A DNA stretch of 64,000 bases from Mycetocola miduiensis (lineage in GTDB: Bacteria > Actinomycetota > Actinomycetes > Actinomycetales > Microbacteriaceae), in assembly GCF_900115155.1 (NCBI RefSeq), contig NZ_FOVM01000008.1:121019-185018 (forward strand), written 5' to 3'. Under the pieces are notes generated by a model. The model had not been told where the DNA came from. It worked only from the letters and a program-made list of their open reading frames with translations, and made no database searches. Position 1 is the first letter of the stretch; each line of letters opens with the position of its first letter. Below, one piece after another: positions 1-8,823 of the stretch. The position numbers were made by a program, and so were the translations under genes.

Positions 1-410
1 AGTCGCTTGCCCAGCTCGGCGAAGATCCCCGTGACGAACTCGAGCCGCTCGGAGTAGATCTTCGGATTCTGGAAGAGACCCATCTGCAGGTTCTCCTCGA
101 TCGTCAGGCTCGGAAACACATTGTTCGTCTGCGGGACGAAGCCGACACCACGTGCGACGAGTTTGTCCGCCTTCAGGCCGGTGATGTCTTCTCCGTTGAG
201 CCGGATTTCGCCGCCCCGCACGCGCACCTGGCCGAAGATCGCCTTGAGCAGCGTCGACTTGCCTGCACCGTTCGGGCCGATGATGCCGATGAGCTCGCCC
301 TTGGCGGCGACCAGGTTCGCCGAGTTGAGGATGTTGACGCCGGGCAGGTACCCGGCAGTCAGGTTCTTGACCTCGACGACCGTTTCCGGGGCGAGTGTGG
401 CTGTGGTCAC
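1..410 (-). CDS. livF: Branched-chain amino-acid ABC transporter, ATP-binding protein LivF (3' part missing)
   Basis: Second ATPase of a high-affinity branched-chain amino-acid (or related amide) importer; acts on the cytoplasmic face of the LivHM channel. The visible 136 residues begin at a GTG (410-408) that overlaps the TGA of livG. They include the Walker A motif GPNGAGKST at residues 45-53 and a Q-loop region (VGFVPQTNNVF) before the window ends. The remaining part, including signature and Walker B, lies outside. Family assignment rests on this motif order and on its place after livH-livM-livG. The substrate cannot be read from the sequence, and urea or short amides are possible alternatives. 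Confidence 0.9.
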   Translation of the reverse strand, partial: MTTATLAPETVVEVKNLTAGYLPGVNILNSANLVAAKGELIGIIGPNGAGKSTLLKAIFGQVRVRGGEIRLNGEDITGLKADKLVARGVGFVPQTNNVFPSLTIEENLQMGLFQNPKIYSERLEFVTGIFAELGKR

Positions 411-1411
411 TTGGTGTCCTCCTCTTTCGCGGTGTCGTCCGTCGGGGTGTCTGCGATGTACGCCGACGAATCCGTCAGTCCGACCTCGGCGTCGATCTCC
501 GCGAGGAGGTCTTCGACTTCTGCCGTCTTCTCGCCTGAGATGCGTCCTGTGACGACTCCGAGGTCGACGTCCTGGTGGCTTCCCAGGTAGGCGTCGATCA
601 CCGCGGCGTCCTGCATGACCGTCTCCGGGTCTCCTTCTGCGACGATCCGGCCTTCGGCCATCACGATCACCCAGTCGGCGATGTGCCGGACCATGTGCAT
701 GTCGTGCTCGACGAAGAGCACGCTCATCCCTTCTGTCTTCAGGTTCAGGATGTGGTCAAGGAGCGACTGGGTCAGAGCCGGGTTCACGCCGGCCATCGGC
801 TCGTCGAGCATGACGAGCTTGGGGGAACTCATGAGGGCGCGTGCCATCTCGAGGAGTTTCCGTTGCCCGCCGGAGAGGCTCGCAGCGAAGTCGTCCTTCT
901 TCGTGTCGAGCTTGAACCGCGCCAGGATTTCCATCGCGCGTTCCTCGATCTCCACCTCCTGCTTGCGCCACAGCGGTTTGAGGAGGCTCGAAAACACGTT
1001 CTCGCCTGTCTGTTTCTGCGCGCCGAGCTTCATGTTCTCGAGCACGGTGAGCAGGCCAAGCGCCTTGGTCAGCTGGAAGGTTCGCACCTGCCCCATCCGC
1101 GCCACCCGGAAAGCGGGGATGCCGTTGAGCCGCGTGCCGTCGAAGGTCCAGGTTCCTGTGTCCGGTTTGTCGAAACCGGTCAGCAAATTGAACAGAGTTG
1201 TCTTTCCGGCGCCGTTGGGGCCGATCAGAGCCGTGATCGCGCCCCTCGGGATCTCCACGTGTTCGACGTCGACCGCTTTCAGGCCCCCGAAGGTGCGGGT
1301 TACGTTGTCGGCGATGATGATCGGGTCCACCTTGGCGACGCCAGGAGCAGCGTCGCCGATGTGCAGGCCCGTCGTCTTGACGGGGGACTGCGAAGAGCTA
1401 TTGCTTGACAA
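407..1411 (-). CDS. livG: Branched-chain amino-acid ABC transporter, ATP-binding protein LivG
   Basis: First ATPase of the Liv importer. Walker A GPNGAGKTT lies at residues 64-72, the signature is LSGGQRKLLEMARAL and Walker B is LVMLDEP. At 334 residues it is longer than typical LivG (about 255). It carries about 30 extra N-terminal residues and an acidic, probably disordered tail of about 50 residues after DAYLGSHQD. The TTG start at 1411 is supported by an AAGGAG about eight bases upstream and overlaps the end of livM by 14 bases. The ATG codons further inside would cut into the nucleotide-binding fold. The tail is the only odd part. Confidence 0.92.
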   Translation of the reverse strand: MSSNSSSQSPVKTTGLHIGDAAPGVAKVDPIIIADNVTRTFGGLKAVDVEHVEIPRGAITALIGPNGAGKTTLFNLLTGFDKPDTGTWTFDGTRLNGIPAFRVARMGQVRTFQLTKALGLLTVLENMKLGAQKQTGENVFSSLLKPLWRKQEVEIEERAMEILARFKLDTKKDDFAASLSGGQRKLLEMARALMSSPKLVMLDEPMAGVNPALTQSLLDHILNLKTEGMSVLFVEHDMHMVRHIADWVIVMAEGRIVAEGDPETVMQDAAVIDAYLGSHQDVDLGVVTGRISGEKTAEVEDLLAEIDAEVGLTDSSAYIADTPTDDTAKEEDTK

Positions 1412-2381
1412 AGGTCAGCTCCTTCTTGTTGCCGAGGATTCCCTGGGGTCTGAAGATGACAATCAGCATCAGGGCCAGTCCTACGAAGATGAATCGAAGT
1501 GTCGCTGCCTGCGTGGTCGACATGAACGGCAGCAGCCCGCTGGATGCCATCGCGGGCAGGACGTTCGACAGGAATCCCATGATCACCCAGAAGATGACGG
1601 CGCCGAGGATCGGCCCGAAGACCGTTGCCGCACCGCCGAGCAGGAGGATGGTCCAGATGAAGAACGTCAGGCTCGTCACGTACACGCTCGGCACAACCGC
1701 CGAGGGAAGGGCAAAGACGACGCCGCCAAGGGCGCCGAAGATGCCACCGATGATGAGCGCCTGCATCTTGTAGGCGAAGACGTTCTTGCCGAGCGCGCGG
1801 ACGGCATCCTCGTCTTCACGGATTCCCTTGAGGACGCGTCCCCACGGGCTCCGCATGAGCAGCCAGACGAGGAGCGCGGCGATGATCAGCAGGCCGATGC
1901 CGAAGATCCGCACCCACCAGCCGTTCGCGTTGTAGGTCCACGGTCCGAAACCGTACGTCCCTTCGGGGAACGGGTTGGCGGCGCGGAAACCCTCGTGGTA
2001 GTTACCGAGGCCGTCGGCCGAGTTGGTCACCGCGTCAAAAACCTGCGTTGTGAACAACAGGCGCACGATTTCGGCCGCCGCGATTGTGACGATGGCGAGG
2101 TAGTCCGCTCGAAGCCTCAGTGTCGGGATGCCGAGGATGAACGCGAAGACGACGGATGCCAGGCAGCCGACGAGAATTCCGGCCCACCACGGCAGGCCGA
2201 AGGTGAGAATCGAGATGGCGTAGCCGTAGGCGCCGAGCGCCATAAAGCCGGCCATACCGAAGTTGAGCAGTCCGCCGTATCCGAAGTGCACGGCGAGTCC
2301 GAGGGCCGCCAGTGCGTATGCGATGGTTTCCGGGCTGATCAGCCAGGAGGCGGTGTTCGACAGAATTGCTTCCCAGTCCAT
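1398..2381 (-). CDS. livM: Branched-chain amino-acid ABC transporter permease LivM
   Basis: Integral membrane half of the translocation channel, 327 residues, mostly hydrophobic helices typical of the LivH/LivM family (BPD_transp_2). The conserved loop GIREDEDAVRALGKNVFAYK is the cytoplasmic coupling segment that contacts the ATPase. The ATG at 2381 has an excellent AGGAGG eight bases upstream and follows livH after only 9 bases, so it is co-transcribed and probably translationally coupled. Length is normal for LivM. The periplasmic substrate-binding protein is not in this window and may lie beyond the left edge. Confidence 0.93.
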   Translation of the reverse strand: MDWEAILSNTASWLISPETIAYALAALGLAVHFGYGGLLNFGMAGFMALGAYGYAISILTFGLPWWAGILVGCLASVVFAFILGIPTLRLRADYLAIVTIAAAEIVRLLFTTQVFDAVTNSADGLGNYHEGFRAANPFPEGTYGFGPWTYNANGWWVRIFGIGLLIIAALLVWLLMRSPWGRVLKGIREDEDAVRALGKNVFAYKMQALIIGGIFGALGGVVFALPSAVVPSVYVTSLTFFIWTILLLGGAATVFGPILGAVIFWVIMGFLSNVLPAMASSGLLPFMSTTQAATLRFIFVGLALMLIVIFRPQGILGNKKELTFVKQ

Positions 2382-2390
2382 GGCGTCCTC

Positions 2391-3698
2391 CTATCCGATT
2401 CGTTCTTTACGGCCGAGGAGGCCCTGGGGTTTGACGAGGAGGACGCCGATGAGCACGACGAGGGCTCCGACATATTTGATGTCCGACGGAATCCACAGCG
2501 TGGAGAGTTCAACGAGGAGCCCGACGATGAGCGAGCCCAGGAGGGCGCCGAACGCCGTGCCGAGCCCACCGAGGACGATGGCGCCGAAGACGAGCAGCAG
2601 GATCTGGGTTCCCATGTCCCATTTGATGCCCGGGCGGAAGTACGCCCAGAGGATTCCGGCGAGACCGGCGAGCGCGCCGGCGAGGATCCAGACGATGCGC
2701 ACGACCCGGTCGACGTCGATTCCGCTGGCGGCCGCGAGCGACGGGTTGTCCGAGATCGCCCGTGTGGCCTTGCCGGTGCGGGTCCGAACGAGCCACCAGG
2801 CCATCGCCAGGAGAACGACGGCGGACGTAGCCATGCTGATCATGTCGGTGATCGAGAGGGTGACCGAGCCGAACAGATTGATTCCTGCCTCGCCGGCCCC
2901 AGGCAGCTGGTACGTGCCTCCACCGATGAAGTACAGGTACACATAGCGGATGAGCAAGGAGAGGCCGATGGAAACGATCATCACCTGCACGATGCCGATC
3001 CCCTTGCGGCGCAACGGTCTCCACAGTCCCGTGTCAAGCACGTAGCCGAACACGCCGCTCATCACCACCGCGGCAGGCAACGCCGCCCAGAGCGGGAGTT
3101 GGAGGTTGGTGAACATGAGCGCCATCACCGCGCCGAAGGTCACCATTTCACCGTGCGCGAAGTTCGACAGCCCCGTCGTCCCGAAGACGAGGGAGGCACC
3201 GACGGCTGCGAGGGCGAGGAGAAGGCCGAAGTTCAGGCCGTTGACCGTGCGTTCGACGAACTGGTCGAAGAAGCTCGTCGTCTCACGCACGCCTTCACCG
3301 AGGAAGTAGTTGACGATCTTCGAGTTGGTCAGCGCGATCTCTGATTCGACCGATGCGGACCCCTCCGCGACGATGACGCCCTCCGGGAGGGTCTCCTCGT
3401 CGAGAGTGACCGTGTACGTGCCCTTCTCAGGGACGCCGATCTTCCACTTTCCTTCGGCATCCGTGTCGACGTCGGCCTTGTAGCCGTTGCCTTCCACGGT
3501 GATATTGACGTCCTCGAGCGGTTCGCTGTCGTATTTGACGTTGCCGGCGAAATAGAAGTCGTATTCGGTGCCGACCTCATCAGCCTGAGCGGGTGCCGCT
3601 GACGCCGACTGCAGTATCAACGCGCCGAACAGAAGTGCGAAGAACAGCAGGATCGTGCGCGCTCGGCGCGGGGCAGGGACTGAATGAGGGGAACTCAC
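2391..3698 (-). CDS. livH: LivH-type permease with an N-terminal secreted beta-sandwich domain
   Basis: C-terminal part (from about residue 150, VNGLNFGLLLALAAVGASLV) is a normal LivH permease of about 285 residues. The first 150 residues are extra. They comprise a signal peptide (hydrophobic LLFFALLFGALIL, AxA-type site near residue 39), then a beta-rich domain with the pattern VNITVEGNGYKADVDTDAEGKW and KGTYTVTLDEETLPEG. That pattern is characteristic of carboxypeptidase-regulatory-like or Ig-like folds. The total of 435 residues compares with about 290 in the family. The GTG start at 3698 has GGAGGT just upstream. The extra domain would sit outside the membrane, perhaps near the binding protein; this is inference. 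Confidence 0.9.
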   Translation of the reverse strand: MSSPHSVPAPRRARTILLFFALLFGALILQSASAAPAQADEVGTEYDFYFAGNVKYDSEPLEDVNITVEGNGYKADVDTDAEGKWKIGVPEKGTYTVTLDEETLPEGVIVAEGSASVESEIALTNSKIVNYFLGEGVRETTSFFDQFVERTVNGLNFGLLLALAAVGASLVFGTTGLSNFAHGEMVTFGAVMALMFTNLQLPLWAALPAAVVMSGVFGYVLDTGLWRPLRRKGIGIVQVMIVSIGLSLLIRYVYLYFIGGGTYQLPGAGEAGINLFGSVTLSITDMISMATSAVVLLAMAWWLVRTRTGKATRAISDNPSLAAASGIDVDRVVRIVWILAGALAGLAGILWAYFRPGIKWDMGTQILLLVFGAIVLGGLGTAFGALLGSLIVGLLVELSTLWIPSDIKYVGALVVLIGVLLVKPQGLLGRKERIG

Positions 3699-3807
3699 TG
3701 CACCTCCAGTGCGGGACCGCCAGGTCCCTCGGGCAGAGGACCGTTAGGCCTCTGCGCAACTTCTCGCCAAACGGCATTGTTTGACGATACGACCCGATTA
3801 TGACCTA

Positions 3808-3822
3808 CATGTTTCGAACATG
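3808..3822. promoter_or_regulatory. Candidate operator, 15-bp palindrome between livH and guaB
   Basis: CATGTT-TCG-AACATG is a perfect 6+6 palindrome in the divergent intergenic region. It lies just upstream of a CATAAT -10-like box reading towards livH, so a bound protein could control the Liv operon. The cognate regulator is unknown. Confidence 0.4.
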
Positions 3823-3957
3823 GGTATTCCTTAACTCAAAGTGCACAAGTTCCGGGCATAATCGTTACCTTTCTGCGGTTAGCATTAACTACCGGTCCCC
3901 ATGCACAGTGTTTTCTGGCATTCGTCACCGCCCGATGACGCCGGTACACCACCGTGA

Positions 3958-5469
<1,512 letters not shown>

Positions 5470-5486
5470 GCCTCACCCACGAAGTC

Positions 5487-5546
5487 ACCCGTTCCGGTCG
5501 AATCCACGCGCTACGCCGCGTGAGTTCGACCGGAGCGGGTGTTTTG
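5487..5546 (+). terminator. Terminator of guaB
   Basis: Long near-perfect stem: ACCCGTTCCGGTCGAA pairs with TTCGACCGGAGCGGGT (one mismatch). An inner CACGCG/CGCGTG stem and a six-base loop follow, and GTTTTGGTT comes after the stem. It lies directly behind the guaB stop. Confidence 0.75.
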
Positions 5547-5570
5547 GTTCGGCAGGAGGCCGCGGCGCGG

Positions 5571-5665
5571 AGATGGTTGGCGGTCGCCGTCTCGTTTTCG
5601 AGGTTGCCTCCCCGGTGTTGCGTTCCCGAGATGGCTGCGGGTCGCCGTATCCTTCTCGAGATTGT
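5571..5665. repeat. Two imperfect copies of a 37-bp repeat (58-bp period)
   Basis: The segments 5571-5607 and 5629-5665 both start GAGATGG, share GGTCGCCGT in the middle and end with TCGAG(G/A)TTG. They agree at roughly three quarters of positions. No reading frame is conserved. Function unknown. Confidence 0.5.
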
Positions 5666-5683
5666 CTTGGTTAGGGCTGCCGC

Positions 5684-5731
5684 CTTTCTCGGAGCTGCGC
5701 TCCGAGCCTTTCGCGGAGCTCCGCTCCGCGC
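5684..5731. repeat. Tandem pair of 24-bp hairpin repeats upstream of guaB3
   Basis: CTCGGAGC-TGC-GCTCCGAG (5688-5706) is followed by CGCGGAGC-TCC-GCTCCGCG (5712-5730), each after CTTT. The second-position T of arm one changes to G, and its partner A changes to C, so pairing is kept. The pair ends four bases before the guaB3 -10 box. Confidence 0.65.
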
Positions 5732-5734
5732 GGG

Positions 5735-5749
5735 TAGGCTGGGGGAGTG
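5735..5749 (+). promoter_or_regulatory. -10 box for a leaderless guaB3 transcript
   Basis: TAGGCT at 5735-5740 is followed by exactly six bases and then the GTG start at 5747. This is the spacing expected if transcription starts on the initiation codon. The same arrangement recurs at several other genes in this window. Confidence 0.6.
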
Positions 5750-6871
5750 AGTATGGAAACTGAGATCGGTGCGTCCAAGCGCGCACGCCGCGCGTACGCC
5801 TTCGATGACATCGCCATTGTGCCGTCCCGTCGGACCCGCGACCCCGAAGATGTCTCCATCAGCTGGAGCATCGACGCGTACCAGTTCGACGTTCCGTTCC
5901 TCGCTGCACCAATGGACTCCGTCGTCTCACCGACGACCGCCATCATGATGGGCAAGCTCGGGGCGCTCGGTGTTCTCGACCTCGAGGGCCTATGGACCCG
6001 GTACGAGAACCCGGAGCCCCTGCTCGCCGAGATCCGCACCCTGCCCGAGGCGAAGGCAACGGCACGGATGCAGCAGATCTATTCCGAGCCGATCAAGCCC
6101 GAACTCGTCACCGCGCGCCTCGCCGAGATCCGTGCAGCAGGCGTCACCGTCGCCGGCGCGCTGTCGCCGCAGCGCACCCAGGAACTCTACGAAACCGTCG
6201 TCGCGGCCGGCGTCGACCTGTTCGTCATACGCGGTACGACGGTCTCCGCCGAGCACGTCTCGAAGAACCAGGAACCGCTGAACCTCAAGGAGTTCATTTA
6301 CGAACTCGACGTCCCGGTCATCGTCGGCGGCGCAGCCACGTACACGGCCGCTCTGCACCTCATGCGCACAGGCGCCGCCGGCGTCCTCGTCGGTTTCGGC
6401 GGGGGAGCGGCGTCGACCACCCGGGCAACCCTCGGCATCCACGCGCCGATGGCCACCGCCGTCGCCGACATCGCCGGCGCACGCCGTGACTACATGGACG
6501 AGTCAGGCGGACGCTACGTCCACGTCATCGCGGACGGCGGTCTCGGCACGGCCGGCGACATCGTCAAAGCCATCGCCTGCGGAGCCGACGCCGTCATGCT
6601 CGGCACCACTCTTGCCCGGGCAACGGATGCTCCCGGCGGCGGCTACCACTGGGGCACGGAGGCATACCACTCCCAGCTTCCGCGCGGGCGGCGCGTCGAG
6701 GTCGGCCAGATCGGCTCGCTCGAAGAGGTTCTCTACGGCCCGGCGACCGTCGCCGACGGCAAGGCGAACCTCGTCGGGGCTCTGCGCCGTTCGATGGCGA
6801 CGACCGGGTACTCCGACATCAAGGAATTCCAGCGGGTCGAGGTCGTGCTCTCGCCCTACCACGCGCACTGA
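5747..6871 (+). CDS. guaB3: GuaB3 family IMP dehydrogenase-related protein
   Basis: A 374-residue TIM-barrel paralog of IMP dehydrogenase without CBS domains, widespread in actinobacteria. The phosphate-binding strands are present (VHVIADGGLGTAGDIVKAIACGADAVMLG). The loop equivalent to the GSICTT active site reads GFGGGAASTTRATLG, with no cysteine, so ordinary IMP oxidation by a covalent intermediate is not expected. Cyanobacterial GuaB3 has been described as GMP reductase-like; the actinobacterial role is unsettled. Start GTG 5747 is chosen because of the -10 box six bases upstream. ATG 5753, two codons on, is the alternative and has GGGGGAG upstream. Confidence 0.88.
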   Translation: MSMETEIGASKRARRAYAFDDIAIVPSRRTRDPEDVSISWSIDAYQFDVPFLAAPMDSVVSPTTAIMMGKLGALGVLDLEGLWTRYENPEPLLAEIRTLPEAKATARMQQIYSEPIKPELVTARLAEIRAAGVTVAGALSPQRTQELYETVVAAGVDLFVIRGTTVSAEHVSKNQEPLNLKEFIYELDVPVIVGGAATYTAALHLMRTGAAGVLVGFGGGAASTTRATLGIHAPMATAVADIAGARRDYMDESGGRYVHVIADGGLGTAGDIVKAIACGADAVMLGTTLARATDAPGGGYHWGTEAYHSQLPRGRRVEVGQIGSLEEVLYGPATVADGKANLVGALRRSMATTGYSDIKEFQRVEVVLSPYHAH

Positions 6872-6881
6872 ACGTCTGCGC

Positions 6882-8612
6882 TCAGTCGAACATGCGGCGC
6901 ACGACGTTCGTGTTCGCCAGGTCGAGGAGTTCTTCGCCGCGCCCTGACAGGACGGTGCGAATCGCGTAGAGGGTGAACCCTTTCGCCTGCTCCGCACTGA
7001 TCGCCGGGGGAATGGACAGCTCCTGCCGAGCTGTGACGACGTCGACGAGCGCCGGGCCGTCGTGCGCGAACGCCTCAGCGAGCGCCGACGGCAGATCGTC
7101 CGGACGCTCGATTCGTCGGCCGTGTATCCCCATCGCGTTCGCCACGTCGGCGAAGTTCGGGTTCTCGAGCCCGGTGCCGTAGTTCACGAGCCCTGCCGCC
7201 TTCATCTCGAGTTCGACGAAGCCGAGGGACGAGTTGTTGAACACGACGACCTTCACCGGCAGCCGGTTCTGCACGAGGGTGAGCAGTTCCCCCAGCATCA
7301 TCGTCAGGCCGCCGTCACCGGCGAGCGCGATCACCTGGCGGCCCGGGTGGGATGCCTGTGCCCCGATTCCCTGCGACACGGCGTTCGCCATGGTGCCATG
7401 GCTGAACGAACCGATCAACCGCCGCTGGCCGTTCATCGACAGGTAGCGGCTCGCCCACACGACAGGGGAGCCGACATCCGGGAGGAAAACCGCATCCGCA
7501 TCCGCCTGCTCATCGATCAGCCGGGTCAGGTACTGCGGATGAATCGGCGCCCGGTTGCGGTCGTTCGTCGCGAGATCATCGAGCCCCGACCTGCTCTTCT
7601 GGTAATGCTTGACCGAGCGATCGAGGTGATCGCGGTTCGTCTTGGGTTCGAGCAGCGGCAGGAGCACCTGCGCGGTGTCCCGCACCGTCCCCACGAGGCC
7701 GAGATCCAGGGGGGTTCGCCGTCCGAGTTGCTCGCCACGCACGTCGACCTGGATCTTGACGGCATTCTCCGGAAAGAACTGCTGGTACGGGAAGTCCGTG
7801 CCGAGCATCAGAAGCGCATCGCAGGATTCCATGGCCCGATAGCCGGATGCGAAACCGAGCAGCCCGGTCATGCCGACGTCGAACGGGTTGTCGTATTCGA
7901 TGTGCTCTTTGCCGCGCAGCGCGTGGACGATCGGAGCGCCGAGCGCGTCGGCAAGCGCCAGGACCTCGGCATGGGCGCCTGCCACTCCGGCGCCGGCCAG
8001 GATCGTGACCTTCTCAGCGGTGTTGAGCAGGCGGGCGGCCTCGGCGAGGGCTTCAGCGGACGGGAGCACCGAGCTCGAGGTCGGGCGGATCGGCACCCTC
8101 CGGTCCAGGGCGGCCTTGGCCCCGAGGACGTCGCCCGGGATCACGATCACCGCAACCCCGCGACGTTCGATTGCCGTGCGCATCGCGATCTCGAGCACGC
8201 GAGGCATCTGCTCGGGGGTTCCGACCATCTCGCAGTAGACGCTGCATTCACGGAACAGCTCTTGCGGGTGTGTCTCCTGGAAGTAGTTGCTGCCGATCTC
8301 GGCGCTCGGAATGTGCGAGGCAATGGCAAGCACAGGGACGCGCGACCGGTTGGCGTCGAAGAGACCGTTGATGAGGTGCAGGTTACCCGGCCCGCAGCTC
8401 GCCGCGCACACGGCCAGGTCGCCGGACAGCGCAGCGTCAGCGGACGCGGCAAGGGCTGCCGCCTCCTCGTGCCGCACATGCACCCAGTCGAGGTTCCCGC
8501 CTGCCCGAATCGCATCGGTGAGCGCGTTCAGGGAGTCGCCCGGGAGCCCATAGATCCGCTTCACCCCGCTCAATTCCAGCGTTGCGACGATGTTCTCAGC
8601 GATCGATCCCAT
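6882..8612 (-). CDS. poxB: Thiamine-diphosphate-dependent pyruvate oxidase/dehydrogenase (PoxB-like)
   Basis: Member of the acetolactate synthase/pyruvate oxidase family, 576 residues. Order of domains: N-terminal ThDP PYR domain (GVKRIYGLPGDSLNALTDAI, catalytic Glu in VRHEEAAALAASADA), central FAD-type domain, C-terminal PP domain with the GDGGLTMMLGELL...FNN metal motif. The GDSLNAL start favours the quinone-linked pyruvate dehydrogenase (PoxB) branch over acetolactate synthase. It would convert pyruvate to acetate and CO2 at the membrane. The ATG at 8612 follows AGGAGC; the open frame extends 30 codons further up without a ribosome site. It diverges from glpD, another membrane-linked flavin dehydrogenase. 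Confidence 0.85.
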   Translation of the reverse strand: MGSIAENIVATLELSGVKRIYGLPGDSLNALTDAIRAGGNLDWVHVRHEEAAALAASADAALSGDLAVCAASCGPGNLHLINGLFDANRSRVPVLAIASHIPSAEIGSNYFQETHPQELFRECSVYCEMVGTPEQMPRVLEIAMRTAIERRGVAVIVIPGDVLGAKAALDRRVPIRPTSSSVLPSAEALAEAARLLNTAEKVTILAGAGVAGAHAEVLALADALGAPIVHALRGKEHIEYDNPFDVGMTGLLGFASGYRAMESCDALLMLGTDFPYQQFFPENAVKIQVDVRGEQLGRRTPLDLGLVGTVRDTAQVLLPLLEPKTNRDHLDRSVKHYQKSRSGLDDLATNDRNRAPIHPQYLTRLIDEQADADAVFLPDVGSPVVWASRYLSMNGQRRLIGSFSHGTMANAVSQGIGAQASHPGRQVIALAGDGGLTMMLGELLTLVQNRLPVKVVVFNNSSLGFVELEMKAAGLVNYGTGLENPNFADVANAMGIHGRRIERPDDLPSALAEAFAHDGPALVDVVTARQELSIPPAISAEQAKGFTLYAIRTVLSGRGEELLDLANTNVVRRMFD

Positions 8613-8730
8613 GACTGCTCCTGACCGGGTCAGCGAATTGGTGTGTCCATCGAGTCCATCACAGTTCGCTCGCGAATGGCAGAGCGCATGGCCCCGGCGC
8701 AAGGCAGTTGTGACGTATGTCCCCGTGCGT

Positions 8731-8823
8731 TAGCGTCGAGGGACATTGAGTGGCGTAGCCTGCCGGTGCCACCACGAGCGGGATCCGGGAATCGCGGCAG
8801 GTTCGATCCCGGTGGAGGAAACA
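8731..8823 (+). promoter_or_regulatory. Structured 5' leader of glpD with RBS-sequestering hairpin
   Basis: A -10-like TAGCGT at 8731-8736 would give a leader of about 80 nt. Two stems compete. The first is CCTGCCG (8759-8765) with CGGCAGG (8795-8801). The second is CGGGATC (8779-8785) with GATCCCG (8805-8811), extended by CCAC (8769-8772) with GTGG (8812-8815). The second covers part of the GGTGGAGG ribosome site. Riboregulation is inferred. Confidence 0.45.

Noticed and set aside
615..3344. A 909-codon open frame on the plus strand opposite the liv operon
   Set aside because: It is the antisense shadow of livG, livM and livH in GC-rich DNA: no recognisable domain, Arg/Glu/Asp-rich composition, no ribosome site. 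The minus-strand genes have complete family motifs.
3814..3829. Possible LexA/SOS box (TCGAAC...)
   Set aside because: Only the left half-site fits; the right half reads GTATTC rather than GTTCGA, and neither neighbour is a DNA damage gene.
8758..8822. Possible tRNA (GGTTCGATCCC looks like a T-arm)
   Set aside because: No acceptor stem, anticodon arm or D-arm can be drawn, and the segment overlaps the glpD ribosome site. It is better explained as a leader hairpin.
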